Origin: DASUPK01 sp963833375
Lineage (GTDB): Bacteria; Actinomycetota; Thermoleophilia; Solirubrobacterales; 70-9
Direction: 5' to 3'
Assembly (NCBI GenBank): GCA_963833375.1
Contig: CAWHXR010000004.1
Coordinates: 62,001-126,000 of the forward strand
DNA: 64,000 nucleotides
The notes beneath the pieces are model-generated. The model was given only the letters and a program-made list of their open reading frames with translations, was not told the DNA's origin and did no database searches. Below are positions 1 through 8,379 of the stretch, one piece after another (positions within the stretch are counted from its first letter, which is position 1; each line of letters starts with the position of its first letter). Position numbers and translations under genes: made by a program.

Positions 1-915
1 GTCGTCGACGATCTTCTCGACCGCGTCGTCGACGGAGAGGAGCGTCTCGAGCCGGCGCTGGTAGCGGGCCAGGATCTTCGAGATCAGCCCGGGGCCGAAC
101 CGCTTGATCTTCTTGATCCAGGCCGGCTTGTCCTTGACGTTCTTCTCGTTGAAGCTCGCGTCGATCGGCAGGGGGGCGGCGGCGAACGCGTTGGCGTACT
201 TCGGGGCGGGCGTCGCGGGGTCGTGTGGCGCGAAGAACTGGACCTGCATGTAGAGGGGGGTGTTCGGGAAGTTCGTGAGGTGGTGGTCGATGCGATTGAC
301 GGCGAGGTCGGCGTAGACGTCCGTCGAGTACTGGTCGGCGCCGTAGGACTTCTCGACGCCGTTCTCGTCGAGGGTGAAGCCCGTGTAGGAGGAGGGCGGG
401 CCGATGAAGCCGTAGAACTCCCCCTTCGAGGTGGGACCGATGCCCCCGTGGAACGGACCCCAGCCCGGGGGCACATAGGTGGGCCCGAACCCGTTCTCCC
501 CGAAGCCGTTGGGCATCTTGCCGATGTGGATCGTCCGGTAGCCCGCGGACTGCAGCCAGACCGGCAGGTCGTTCTTGTCGTTGAACGAGCTGTAGCCACC
601 GGCCGGAGGGGTGTTGCCGAGCACGCCGGTGTTGTGCGCGTACTCGCCGGTCTGGACGGTCACCCGCGAGGGGCAGCAGAGCGGGTCCGAGGCGTAAGCG
701 TGCAGGAAGCTGGCGCCGGCGTTGCCGATCAGGGCCTGGGTCTTCGGCATGACGAGCATGTCCCGGAACGTCTGGTCGTCCGTGGTGAACATGATCACGT
801 TCGGCTTGTTGCTCGCCGCGCGGGAGGACTCGCCCCGCACGAGCAGCGCGAGCACGGCCAGGCAGGCGATTCCCGCAGTCAGCAACCCCACCCTGGCCGT
901 CCGGGCGCGGCTCAA
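1..915 (-). CDS. Sulfatase (arylsulfatase A family), 3' end beyond window
   Basis: Secreted or membrane-tethered type I sulfatase hydrolysing sulfate esters; the substrate is unknown. Reading leftward from TTG at 915 the frame is open to the window edge (about 305 residues). The N-terminus has a hydrophobic segment (about residues 9-22), followed by the family's metal-binding start (KPNVIMFTTDDQ) and the modification motif CCPSR, in which Cys80 would be converted to formylglycine. GKMPNGFGENGFGP further on also fits the family. A GAGAAGG ribosome site lies about 8 bases before the TTG; an in-frame GTG at 924 is the alternative start. It is divergent from the acetone carboxylase operon with about 220 bases between them. 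The C-terminal half is missing because the window ends. Confidence 0.88.
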   Translation of the reverse strand, partial: MSRARTARVGLLTAGIACLAVLALLVRGESSRAASNKPNVIMFTTDDQTFRDMLVMPKTQALIGNAGASFLHAYASDPLCCPSRVTVQTGEYAHNTGVLGNTPPAGGYSSFNDKNDLPVWLQSAGYRTIHIGKMPNGFGENGFGPTYVPPGWGPFHGGIGPTSKGEFYGFIGPPSSYTGFTLDENGVEKSYGADQYSTDVYADLAVNRIDHHLTNFPNTPLYMQVQFFAPHDPATPAPKYANAFAAAPLPIDASFNEKNVKDKPAWIKKIKRFGPGLISKILARYQRRLETLLSVDDAVEKIVDD

Positions 916-1138
916 CCCCTGCACCTTCTCGTCATCTCGGCGGCGAGCATTCCCGCGGAGTGCATCAGTCGAACATAACTAGGGGCCGGGCGCGAAGTTG
1001 CGGTCCGACCGGCGCCCGCCTCGAGGTGATCGATGCCGCGGCCGAGCACCGGCTATGGCTCGGACCCGCACAGCTGCCCGCGCAACCACGTCAAGGCGCG
1101 AGCGCAGAAGTCGGACTAGATTCCGCGGCACGAGAAGG
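916..1138. other. Divergent intergenic region, sulfatase / acxA
   Basis: About 220 bases between two divergent genes. No gene is seen. A TAGATT hexamer near 1113, about 25 bases before the proposed acxA start, could be a -10 element, but no convincing -35 was found. Confidence 0.35.
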
Positions 1139-3298
1139 TTGAGCGCGAACGGTCACAACCCGAGGGTGCTCGCGATCGACGCGGGCGGCACGATGACCGA
1201 CACCTTCGTGGTCGACGACGCGGGGTCGTTCGTCGTCGGCAAGGCGCAGACGACGCCGCAGGACGAGTCCGAGGGCTTCATGAACTCCGCGGTCGACGCG
1301 CTGGAGCAGTGGGACAGCGCGCCGCAGGACGCGTTCGGGGCGATCGCCTCCGGGATCTTCAGCGGAACCGCGATGCTCAACCGGCTGCTCTCGCGGACGG
1401 GCCTCGAGATCGGAGCGATCGTCACCGCCGGCCAGGAGGACTACCTGCGGATCGAGCGCGGCATTCAGACCTACCTGGGCTACTCCTACTCCGACCGCCT
1501 CCACCTCGCGACGCATCATCACAACCCGCCGCTCGTGCCCCGCGACCGGGTGATGGGGGTGCGCGGCCGGATCGACGTCTTCGGCGAGGAGATCCTCCCG
1601 CTCCGCGAAGAGGACGCGCGCCAGGCCGCCGCCGCGCTCCTCGACGCCGGCGTCAAGGCGATCTGCGTGTCGCTGCTGTTCAGCTACCGCAATGCCGAGC
1701 ACGAGTTGCGGATCAATGAGATCGTCGAGGAGGTGAAGGCGGAGCGCGGGGTGAACGGCGCGGTGCCGGTGTTCCTCTCCTCCGAGCTCTATCCGATGCG
1801 CCGCGACCTGCCGCGGCTCAACACGACCCTGATCGAGGCCTATGCCGCGGAACCGTCCCGCGGCAGCCTGCGAGCCGTCCGCGACAAGACCAGGGACGCG
1901 GGCGCCGGGTTCGAGCTGCGGGTGATGGCGTCCCACGGCGGGACGATCTCGATCGAGGCGCAGGAGCTCGCGCGCACCCTGGTCTCCGGGCCCATCGGCG
2001 GCGTCGTCGGCGGCCAGGCGCTCGCCGAGCGGCTGGAGATTCCGAACCTCCTCTGCACGGACATCGGCGGCACCTCCTTCGACATCGCCCTGCTCACCGA
2101 CGGCCGCTACGAGATCACCCAGACGCCGGACATCGCGCGCTTCGTCCTCGCGATGCCGCTGGTGAAGATCGACTCGATCGGCGCCGGCACGGGCTCCTTC
2201 GTCCGCGTCAACCCGAACTCGAACCGACCCGAGCTCGGCCCCGACTCGGCCGGCTCGGCGATCGGTGTCTGCTGGCCCGAGGGAGGCCTCGACACCGTCT
2301 CGGTGACGGACCTCAACCTGGTCCTGGGGCGCATCAACCCGGACTACTTCCTCGGCGGAGACGTGAAGCTCGATGCCGAGAGGGCACGGTCTGAGGTCGA
2401 GCGGCAAGTGGCGGCGCCGCTCGGCCTCTCCGTGGAAGACGCGGCCTCCGGCGTGCTCGAGCTCTTCGAGCAGACGCTGAAGAACGAGGCCGTCGGCCGG
2501 ATCCTCGGCAAGGGCTACTCGCCCGCGGACTACGCGTTGCTCTGTTACGGCGGCGGCGGCCCGCTGCACGTCGCCGGCTACACCGAGGACGTCCCCTACC
2601 GGGACGTGATCGTGCCCGCTTGGGCCGCGGGGTTCTCGGCCTACGGCTGCGCCTGCGCTCCTTACGAGTACCGCTACGACCAGACCATCGACATGCCGAT
2701 CGGCGCGGCCGGAGTGGGGGTCGACGAGATGGAGAAGGCGGGGATCGGGATGATGGTCACCGGCGCCTGGCTAGGGCTGCAGGAGAAGGTCGCGGGCGAG
2801 TTCGCGAAGTCGGGAATCGTCCGCGAGCAGATCGAGTTCACCCACTCGGTCCGCATGCAGTACTACGGGCAGCTCAACGACATCGAGATCGTCTCGCCCC
2901 ACCCCGAGCTCGAGGAGGGCGCTCAGCTCGACGACCTGATCGCCACCTTCGAGGACGCCTACGGGAAGGTGTTCGCGCGCTCGGCGCGCTCGCCGGAGCT
3001 CGGCTACCTGATCACTCACGCGATCGTTCAGGGCTCGGTTCCGGTGGAGAAGCCGGTCCTGCCGGACCACGAGGAGGTCTCCGGTGCGCCCCCGGAGAAG
3101 GCGACCCGCGAGGTTCACTGGGGCGGAGGGTTCGCCCCGACGACGATCTACGAGCTCGACGAGATCCAGCCGGGTCACGAGGTCGCCGGGCCGGCAATCG
3201 TCGAGTCGGTTGCGACGACGCTGGCGCTGCCGCCCGGCCGCACGGCCCGCCTCGACCGCCATCAGATCTTCCACCTGACGTCCAACGGGACGGGATAG
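1139..3298 (+). CDS. acxA: Acetone carboxylase beta subunit (hydantoinase A/oxoprolinase family)
   Basis: Subunit of the ATP-dependent carboxylase that turns acetone plus bicarbonate into acetoacetate; it belongs to the HyuA/oxoprolinase family, whose actin-like fold binds nucleotide. The protein (719 residues, close to the roughly 717 of known AcxA) begins with the phosphate-binding motif IDAGGTMTDTF and carries VGKAQTTPQ, FSGTAMLNR, MATHGGTIS-like (VMASHGGTIS), SGPIGGVVGG, DIGGTSFDIALL and GKGYSP blocks in the order expected for AcxA. TTG at 1139 was chosen because it puts about 13 residues before the IDAGG motif, as in known AcxA; its ribosome site is poor, and longer upstream extensions are unlikely. 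It is followed directly by the alpha-gamma fusion gene, so the two form an operon. Confidence 0.88.
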   Translation: MSANGHNPRVLAIDAGGTMTDTFVVDDAGSFVVGKAQTTPQDESEGFMNSAVDALEQWDSAPQDAFGAIASGIFSGTAMLNRLLSRTGLEIGAIVTAGQEDYLRIERGIQTYLGYSYSDRLHLATHHHNPPLVPRDRVMGVRGRIDVFGEEILPLREEDARQAAAALLDAGVKAICVSLLFSYRNAEHELRINEIVEEVKAERGVNGAVPVFLSSELYPMRRDLPRLNTTLIEAYAAEPSRGSLRAVRDKTRDAGAGFELRVMASHGGTISIEAQELARTLVSGPIGGVVGGQALAERLEIPNLLCTDIGGTSFDIALLTDGRYEITQTPDIARFVLAMPLVKIDSIGAGTGSFVRVNPNSNRPELGPDSAGSAIGVCWPEGGLDTVSVTDLNLVLGRINPDYFLGGDVKLDAERARSEVERQVAAPLGLSVEDAASGVLELFEQTLKNEAVGRILGKGYSPADYALLCYGGGGPLHVAGYTEDVPYRDVIVPAWAAGFSAYGCACAPYEYRYDQTIDMPIGAAGVGVDEMEKAGIGMMVTGAWLGLQEKVAGEFAKSGIVREQIEFTHSVRMQYYGQLNDIEIVSPHPELEEGAQLDDLIATFEDAYGKVFARSARSPELGYLITHAIVQGSVPVEKPVLPDHEEVSGAPPEKATREVHWGGGFAPTTIYELDEIQPGHEVAGPAIVESVATTLALPPGRTARLDRHQIFHLTSNGTG

Positions 3299-6126
3299 CC
3301 ACGGCTCTAGTCGATGCCACCAAGCAGCTGGAGCCGGCGGCTCAGCCGATCGGCTGGGACGGCAAGCCCCTGAAGGGGATGCTCGACGAGTCCGAGCGGC
3401 TCTTCGCCGAGACCGGCTCGTATGCCGGTCTCAGCGGCGAGCTGGCGATGAAGGACGAGGACCCGATCGGCTACGAGAAGCTCTTCGCCCGCCTGCGGGG
3501 CGGTCTCGTCTCGGCGCGCGAGACCGCGCTCAACATCTCCGCCAGCCCGATCGTCCGCGAGCTCGGCGAGCTCTGCTTCGCCCTCTACACGCCGGAGGGC
3601 GACTCGGTCGCCCTTTCCACCGGGATCATCGTCCACGTCCACACGATGTCGGACGCGATCAAGTACATGGTCCGCTCCGGCTACGAGTCCAACCCCGGGA
3701 TCCGCCCGGGTGACATCTTCGCCAACAATGACCCGACGATCGGCGACGTCCACAACGCCGATGTCCAGACCTTCGTACCGATCTTCTGGGAGGGCGAGCT
3801 GATCGCCTGGGCGGGCGGCGTCACCCACGTCCTCGACATCGGCGCCTCGACGCCGGGCGGCGTCCCCGTCGGCCCGACGAACCGCCTCGACGACGGCATC
3901 GACCTGCCCTGCATGAAGGTGGGCGAGCACGACGAGCTGGCCCGGTGGCACCTGACCCGCTGCATGAAGCAGACGCGGGCCCCGATGTACTACCTGCTCG
4001 ACGAGCGCACCCGGCTCGCGGGCTGCCACATGATCCGCGACGCGGTCGAGCGGCTGATCCTCGAGGAGGGGGTCCATCGCTTCAAGCAGTTCAGCCGCGA
4101 GGTGATCGAGGAGGGCCGGCGCTCCTTCAAGTCGAGGATCTCCGAGATGACGGTCCCTGGCCGGTACCGGAGCGCCGCGAACTTCGACATCACCTTCGCC
4201 GACAAGCAGTCCCTGCCGGCGCGGGCCCGAAGGGACTTCGTCATGCATGCGCCGTTCGAGGTGAGGATCGGGGGCGACGGCGACTACGCCCTGGACCTCG
4301 AGGGCTCCTCCTCGTGGGGCTACCACTCGATGAACTGCACCCCGTCCGGGATGCAGGGCGCGATCTGGGTCCAGTTCACCCAGACCCTGATCTGTAACGA
4401 CAAGGTGAACGACGGCGCCTACCTGGCGATCGAGACCAACTTCCCGGAGGGCACAATCGCCAATCTCGGGGACGCCGAGGGCTCGACCGGGATCGCCTGG
4501 GCGTTCCTGCAGCCGGCTTTCCTCGGCTTCGCCCGTACCCTTGCGCGCGGCCTCCAGGCGCGCGGCTTCATCGAGGAGGTGATGGCGCCCTACTCCGTGT
4601 CGGGCAACGTCATCCAGGGCGGTGGCATCGACCACTACGGGAACTCCTCGGCGATCATGAACTTCGAGGTGGCCGCCCAGGGGATGGGGGCCAAGTACGT
4701 CCTCGACGGGACCGACACCTGCGCCGCGATGTTCAACCCGGAGGGAGACGCGGGGGACGTCGAGATGTGGGAGCTGATCTGCCCGATGATCTACCTCTCG
4801 CGGCGAATCAAGGCGAACTCCGGTGGCGCCGGGCGCCATCGCGGCGGCTCCAGCTTCGAGTCCCTGCTGATGCTCTGGAAGACGCCGTTCTGGGAGCTTC
4901 AGAACCTCGGCGCCACCCGGATGCTCACCGCCGGGGTCTTCGGCGGCTACCCGGGGTCCGCGGGATACGTCCACAACATCAAGCGCAACAACCTGCGCGA
5001 GCTGGCCGAAGCCGGCGAGGCCTATCCCCTCGCGGACGGTGACTTCGACCATCCGGCGCTGATGGCGATCGAGGGCGAGCGGACCTACAAGCAGGACAAC
5101 ATGACCACCCTCGAGCCCTTCGAGGAGGGGGACCTCTACCTGTCGGTGATGAAGGGCGCCCCCGGGCTCGGAGACGCGCTGCTGCGGCCGCCCGAGGCGG
5201 TCGCCCAGGACGTGTCTGAGGGACACCTCCTGCCGCGCTTCGCGGACTCCGTCTACGGGGTCGTCCTCGGCGAGGACGGTTCGGCCGACGCCGGCGCGAC
5301 ACAGAAGCGGCGCGAGCGCTTCCGCGCGGAGCGGCTGGAGCGGGCGGTCCCGGTGCGCGAGTGGTGGGGCAAGCAGCGGGAGCGGGTGATCGCGCAGGAC
5401 ATGATCGAGCCCGTCCGCACCGGTCTGGCCGAGTCGATGAAGCTCTCGGCCCGCTGGGCCGCCGAATTCCGCGGCTTCTGGGACCTCGCCCCGGACTTCG
5501 AGATCGAGGCGCCCACCCCGACCGTCTCCCTCGAGCATGCGCCGGAGGGCAAGATCACCCCCGAGGAGTCTGCGGACGAATACCTCGCCGGATCCGAGGT
5601 GGCTGACGTCGAGCCGGCCCGCGCGGCGGGCAAGCCGCTCGAGCGGGAGACGCTTGCCGCGATGCTCGACGAGAAGCTTTCCCGCAAGGAGATCAAGGAC
5701 ATCCAGTCCGGCTACAAGGATCCGGACCGATTCGACAAGTGGATTGCGATCCTCCAGGAGCGGGTCCCGTACGACGATCCGATCGTGTTGCCGATGGGGG
5801 AGGGCCTGAACGCCGTCGGGAGCTCAGAGGGCCTCGTCGTGCGCTGCGACTGCGGCCACGACTTCTGCCCGCCGAACCGCAACTGGAAGATGGAGGCCGC
5901 GATCTTCGTCCGCGACGACGACGAGACGATGGCCGAGATCTTCCCGAAGATGGCCGGGGGGGACCCCGAGTGGGTCGAGGTCCGAGAGTTCTACTGCCCC
6001 GCCTGCGCCCGGCTGCTGGAGGTCGACGCCGCGGTCCCGGGGTATCCGGTGCTGCACGACTTCCTCCCGGACATCGAGGGCTTCTATCGCCACTGGTTGG
6101 GACGAGACGTTCCGGCGGTTCCGTAG
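3295..6126 (+). CDS. acxB: Acetone carboxylase alpha-gamma fusion (AcxB-AcxC)
   Basis: Residues 1 to about 770 match the acetone carboxylase alpha subunit (HyuB family): SARETALNISASPIV, LSTGIIVHVHTMSDAIKYM, ANNDPTIGDVH, FWEGELIAWAGGVTHV and GGGIDHYGN blocks. The last about 165 residues, after an acidic linker near 5550-5630, match the separate zinc-binding gamma subunit: DIQSGYKDPDRFDKW, CDCGHDFC near residue 851 and CPAC near residue 901. Gamma is normally its own gene of about 168 residues, so this is a natural fusion. The start is unusual: no ATG, GTG or TTG lies near the expected N-terminus. The best-placed codon is ATA at 3295, overlapping the acxA stop as ATAG; the first ATG (3379) would remove about 28 residues. 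Coordinates use the ATA. A base error here is possible. Confidence 0.85.
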   Translation: MATALVDATKQLEPAAQPIGWDGKPLKGMLDESERLFAETGSYAGLSGELAMKDEDPIGYEKLFARLRGGLVSARETALNISASPIVRELGELCFALYTPEGDSVALSTGIIVHVHTMSDAIKYMVRSGYESNPGIRPGDIFANNDPTIGDVHNADVQTFVPIFWEGELIAWAGGVTHVLDIGASTPGGVPVGPTNRLDDGIDLPCMKVGEHDELARWHLTRCMKQTRAPMYYLLDERTRLAGCHMIRDAVERLILEEGVHRFKQFSREVIEEGRRSFKSRISEMTVPGRYRSAANFDITFADKQSLPARARRDFVMHAPFEVRIGGDGDYALDLEGSSSWGYHSMNCTPSGMQGAIWVQFTQTLICNDKVNDGAYLAIETNFPEGTIANLGDAEGSTGIAWAFLQPAFLGFARTLARGLQARGFIEEVMAPYSVSGNVIQGGGIDHYGNSSAIMNFEVAAQGMGAKYVLDGTDTCAAMFNPEGDAGDVEMWELICPMIYLSRRIKANSGGAGRHRGGSSFESLLMLWKTPFWELQNLGATRMLTAGVFGGYPGSAGYVHNIKRNNLRELAEAGEAYPLADGDFDHPALMAIEGERTYKQDNMTTLEPFEEGDLYLSVMKGAPGLGDALLRPPEAVAQDVSEGHLLPRFADSVYGVVLGEDGSADAGATQKRRERFRAERLERAVPVREWWGKQRERVIAQDMIEPVRTGLAESMKLSARWAAEFRGFWDLAPDFEIEAPTPTVSLEHAPEGKITPEESADEYLAGSEVADVEPARAAGKPLERETLAAMLDEKLSRKEIKDIQSGYKDPDRFDKWIAILQERVPYDDPIVLPMGEGLNAVGSSEGLVVRCDCGHDFCPPNRNWKMEAAIFVRDDDETMAEIFPKMAGGDPEWVEVREFYCPACARLLEVDAAVPGYPVLHDFLPDIEGFYRHWLGRDVPAVP

Positions 6127-6192
6127 TTCCCGCGAACTTCGGTCCCGTGCTTCGTCTGACCGGCAGCGCGCCTGAGCGCGGGCATCACTGGA

Positions 6193-6276
6193 TGCGGCTG
6201 AGAGGAGTCGAACCTCCACGTCCCGAAGGACACAGGCACCTGAAGCCTGCGCGTCTACCAGTTCCGCCACAGCCGC
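6193..6276 (-). tRNA. tRNA-Leu (anticodon CAG)
   Basis: Read on the minus strand, the 84 bases fold as a class II tRNA. The acceptor stem is GCGGCTG/CAGCCGC with discriminator A. The anticodon stem CAGGC/GCCTG encloses loop TTCAGGT (anticodon CAG). There is a long variable arm and a GGTTCGACTCC T arm. CCA is not encoded. The gene is divergent from tRNA-Glu, 54 bases away. Confidence 0.96.
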
Positions 6277-6330
6277 GGGCTTGGGAAGCTTAGCCATCGC
6301 CTGGCTACACTCCCGACCCGTCGAATACGC

Positions 6331-6403
6331 GCCGCTATCGTCTAGGGGACTAGGACGCCGGATTCTCAGTCCGGAAACCCGGGTTCGAATCCCGGTAGCG
6401 GTG
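6331..6403 (+). tRNA. tRNA-Glu (anticodon CTC)
   Basis: The 73 bases fold as a tRNA. The acceptor stem is GCCGCTA/TAGCGGT with discriminator G. The anticodon stem CCGGA/TCCGG encloses loop TTCTCAG (anticodon CTC), and the T arm is CCGGGTTCGAATCCCGG. CCA is not encoded. TACACT at 6306-6311 is a plausible -10 element. Confidence 0.96.
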
Positions 6404-6662
6404 CCTCCGATTTGCAGGGATTCTCTGGCGGGTCGCCCGCGGCCTAGGACCGGACTGCAACCCGATTGCAACCGCGACCCCCTCGGCGGCTACTTCGCGA
6501 ATCGTGCCCGTGAGAACCCGGAGGCGGATGCGCTGCACGAGGCGATCACCGAGGCGTCCGAAATGTGCAGCTGACGCCCGACTCCCGCACCCGGGCGGTT
6601 GAAACTCGTGGGAGTATCCTCCGCTTGCCGGGGAGGAAGTCACTCACAGATCGGAGGTCCCC
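6404..6662. other. Intergenic region with a TTTGCAGGGATT motif
   Basis: No gene is seen. Just after tRNA-Glu, TTTGCAGGGATT (about 6412-6423) recurs almost exactly before ftsZ (about 56962-56973). A GATCGGAGGT ribosome site at the right-hand end serves the next gene. Confidence 0.4.
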
Positions 6663-7115
6663 ATGAGAGCTTTGCGACGTCCCTCCCCGTCGCCCAGGGC
6701 GCCACGCCTTCTCCTCCTCATCATGGCGGCGGTACTCCTGGCAATCACTCAGCCTGCCGAGGCGAAGAAGAGAGATCACACCCCGCCAACCTTCGCCGGC
6801 CTCAACTCGGCTATCACGTGCATTCCCGGCCCGATAGGTGGGGGAAGAACCACCAGCTACCACCTGAGCTGGGATCCCGCAACCGACAAAGTCACACCTT
6901 CGGGCGCGATCGTTTACGACATCTACCAGGCGACTACGGCCGGCGGTGAGGATTTCTCCGCGCCGACGTACACGACGCCTCCGGGCGCGACATCCTTCGA
7001 CACGCCTGAGCTATCGACCGACCAGCGTTTCTACTTTGTCGTTCGTGCCAGAGATCAGGCGGGCAACCGCGATTCCAACACCGTAGAGCGCTCGGGCGAG
7101 AATCTCTGCGTCTGA
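6663..7115 (+). CDS. Small secreted protein with a fibronectin type III-like domain
   Basis: 150 residues. Residues 1-35 form a signal peptide: basic start, LLLLIMAAVLLAI core, and a probable cut after AEA. The rest reads like one fibronectin type III fold: LSWDPATDKVTPSGAIVYDIYQ, then a TYTTPPGATSFDTP stretch, then FYFVVRARDQAGNRDSNTV, which is the usual strand F/G ending. The GGAGG ribosome site is well placed before the ATG. No catalytic residues are seen. It probably acts outside the cell in adhesion or as a single-domain surface protein; the specific role is unknown. It lies in an accessory stretch of small secreted and decayed genes. Confidence 0.7.
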   Translation: MRALRRPSPSPRAPRLLLLIMAAVLLAITQPAEAKKRDHTPPTFAGLNSAITCIPGPIGGGRTTSYHLSWDPATDKVTPSGAIVYDIYQATTAGGEDFSAPTYTTPPGATSFDTPELSTDQRFYFVVRARDQAGNRDSNTVERSGENLCV

Positions 7116-7141
7116 CACCTCTCGACGTTCTCCTCCGACAT
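7105..7141 (-). pseudogene. Leftover 5' end of an NTF2/SnoaL-like gene
   Basis: On the minus strand, ATG at 7141 starts MSEENVERC, the usual opening of NTF2/SnoaL-like proteins, and the bases upstream (about 7142-7155) resemble those upstream of the intact copy at 8235. The frame soon loses similarity and runs into the end of the fibronectin-like gene. It is read as the remnant of one member of a once larger tandem family. Confidence 0.4.
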
Positions 7142-7240
7142 CGCCCACGCAGCATCTCGCGGGCCGAACGCGATGAACGGCAGACTTGCGGTGGCCGGTG
7201 GTTGAGCGGGCGATGCGCCCGCTGCGGAGGCCCCGTTAGA

Positions 7241-7420
7241 TCAGTCTGGCTCCGGGGCCGCTGCAACCTCTTGCTTGGGCTTGGGACCAGGCTTACGCCC
7301 ACGGCGGCGGCGGGCACCCAACCCCTTCAGGGCAGTCTCGATTTCCCGTAGTTCAGCCTTCAACTCACGCTGCCGGGTTTCGAGCAAGCGGCGAACCTCA
7401 GTAATGGCTTGGGACTTCAT
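7241..7420 (-). CDS. 59-residue basic protein with AT-hook-like tail
   Basis: A short minus-strand gene from ATG (7420) to TGA (7241). The first about 35 residues are charged and helix-forming (EVRRLLETRQRELKAELREIE), likely a short coiled coil. The C-terminus has GARRRRGRKPGPKPK, close to an AT-hook core (RGRKP) that binds the DNA minor groove, followed by an acidic end. This helix plus basic hook layout recalls small nucleoid-associated proteins such as the H-NS/Lsr2 type, but without clear homology. A TAGGGT stretch 7-12 bases upstream may serve as ribosome site. Codon use is less GC-skewed than in the neighbours, in line with the accessory setting. Its role as a small DNA-binding protein is inference. 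Confidence 0.55.
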   Translation of the reverse strand: MKSQAITEVRRLLETRQRELKAELREIETALKGLGARRRRGRKPGPKPKQEVAAAPEPD

Positions 7421-7450
7421 AGCGTGACCCTACTCTCACTCAGCCTGTAC

Positions 7451-7700
7451 TCACTCCCGCAGCCCGGCGGCTTCGAGGGCCTCGGCCCTGTCGGTGAAAC
7501 CGTCGATTTGAACGATTAGCCCGTCTCGGAAGGTGAAGAGGGTCGGAAGCTCTCTGTCGATTTCGATGCCGTCCCTGCCTCGAAAGCGCGACCGTCACGA
7601 AGAACTCCCTGAACGCATCACGGCCGTGCCGAGGGGATGAGTGAACGCGGGGAACCCTGGGTACATCGAGAGAGGCGTTGTCCAGCTGCGCGGAGCTTCG
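7451..7700 (-). pseudogene. Decayed NTF2/SnoaL-like gene, 3' part
   Basis: The minus strand encodes a recognisable C-terminus, LFTFRDGLIVQIDGFTDRAE then ALEAAGLRE and stop, nearly the same ending as the intact paralogue at 7822-8235. Further upstream GRDAFREFFVTVALS fits the family too, but in a different frame. The middle of the domain and the start cannot be joined without a frameshift and a deletion. The left limit (stop at 7451) is firm and the right limit is approximate. Confidence 0.6.
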
Positions 7701-7821
7701 GGCAGGGATCCGCAGCGCTGGGCAGCGCCTCCCGCCCCGAAACGGCATGGACGCCAGTTCGTGGGCGGGAAAGTGCATGGGGAGGGTGACCCCGGTGCTT
7801 GACGTTCTCCCGCACCATCGC

Positions 7822-8235
7822 CTACTCCCGCAGCCCGGCGGCTTCGAGGGCCTGGCGGGAGTCCGAGTATGCCTCGGTCCGGACGACCTTGCCTCCGACG
7901 ACGGTGACGACGTTCCAAATGCGCTGCTCGGCGGCGGCCCCGCTCGTCCTGCCCTCGAGACGACTGCTGGTAACAACAAGCACCTTGTCGGGGCCGATAT
8001 CGACGGCGCCCCGCAGCTCGTGCTCCGCGTTCACCATGAACTCGTCGAGATTTCGACGCCATTCGCGGAATCCTTCCGCACCCCGCGCTCGCTTCTCCAG
8101 GCCGATCTCTACACCGGAGGGTACGAGGACGTGGTCGGCGGAATAGAGCTCGTTCATCGTCGCGTAGTCCGGCTTCGGGCGAGCGATTGCCGCTCGCATC
8201 GCACGCACGACCAGGTCGAGGTTCTGCTGCGACAT
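7822..8235 (-). CDS. NTF2/SnoaL-like protein
   Basis: 137 residues from ATG at 8235 (MSQQNLDLVVRAMRAAIARP) to TAG at 7822; a GGAGATA ribosome site precedes the start. The sequence follows the small cone-shaped NTF2/SnoaL fold: N-terminal helices, YSADHVLVP as first strand, GAEGFREWRRNLDEF helix, then strands VLVVTSSRLEGRTSG, IWNVVTVVGGKVVRTEAY and a terminal helix ending ALEAAGLRE. Members are ketosteroid-isomerase-like enzymes, cyclases or ligand binders; the reaction cannot be told here. It is flanked on both sides by pieces of similar genes, so it appears to be the surviving copy of a local amplification. Confidence 0.72.
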   Translation of the reverse strand: MSQQNLDLVVRAMRAAIARPKPDYATMNELYSADHVLVPSGVEIGLEKRARGAEGFREWRRNLDEFMVNAEHELRGAVDIGPDKVLVVTSSRLEGRTSGAAAEQRIWNVVTVVGGKVVRTEAYSDSRQALEAAGLRE

Positions 8236-8340
8236 CGCCCGCGCAGTATCTCCGGGGGAAGGGGACGGTCGCAACCCGTGGGACGCAATCGCGCAGACCG
8301 CCGCTGGTGCCGATGGCGCGCGCCGCAGAACTGCGGATTG

Positions 8341-8376
8341 CCTACTCCCGCAGCCCCGGCGGCTTCCACGAGGGCT
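8341..8376 (-). repeat. Third copy of the NTF2-like gene 3' end
   Basis: The stretch matches the 3' ends at about 7455-7480 and 7826-7851 (codons for EAAGLRE and stop), with one extra C that breaks the frame. It is a fragment only. Confidence 0.5.
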
Positions 8377-8379
8377 GTC

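Noticed and set aside
223..978. Long plus-strand reading frame opposite the sulfatase
   Set aside because: The minus strand encodes a clear sulfatase with its modification motif. The plus-strand frame has biased composition and no domain, as is common opposite GC-rich genes.
6193..6423. tRNA pair with TTTGCAGGGATT as an integrated-element attachment site
   Set aside because: No integrase and no direct repeat of a tRNA 3' end were found. The motif also occurs before ftsZ, away from any tRNA.
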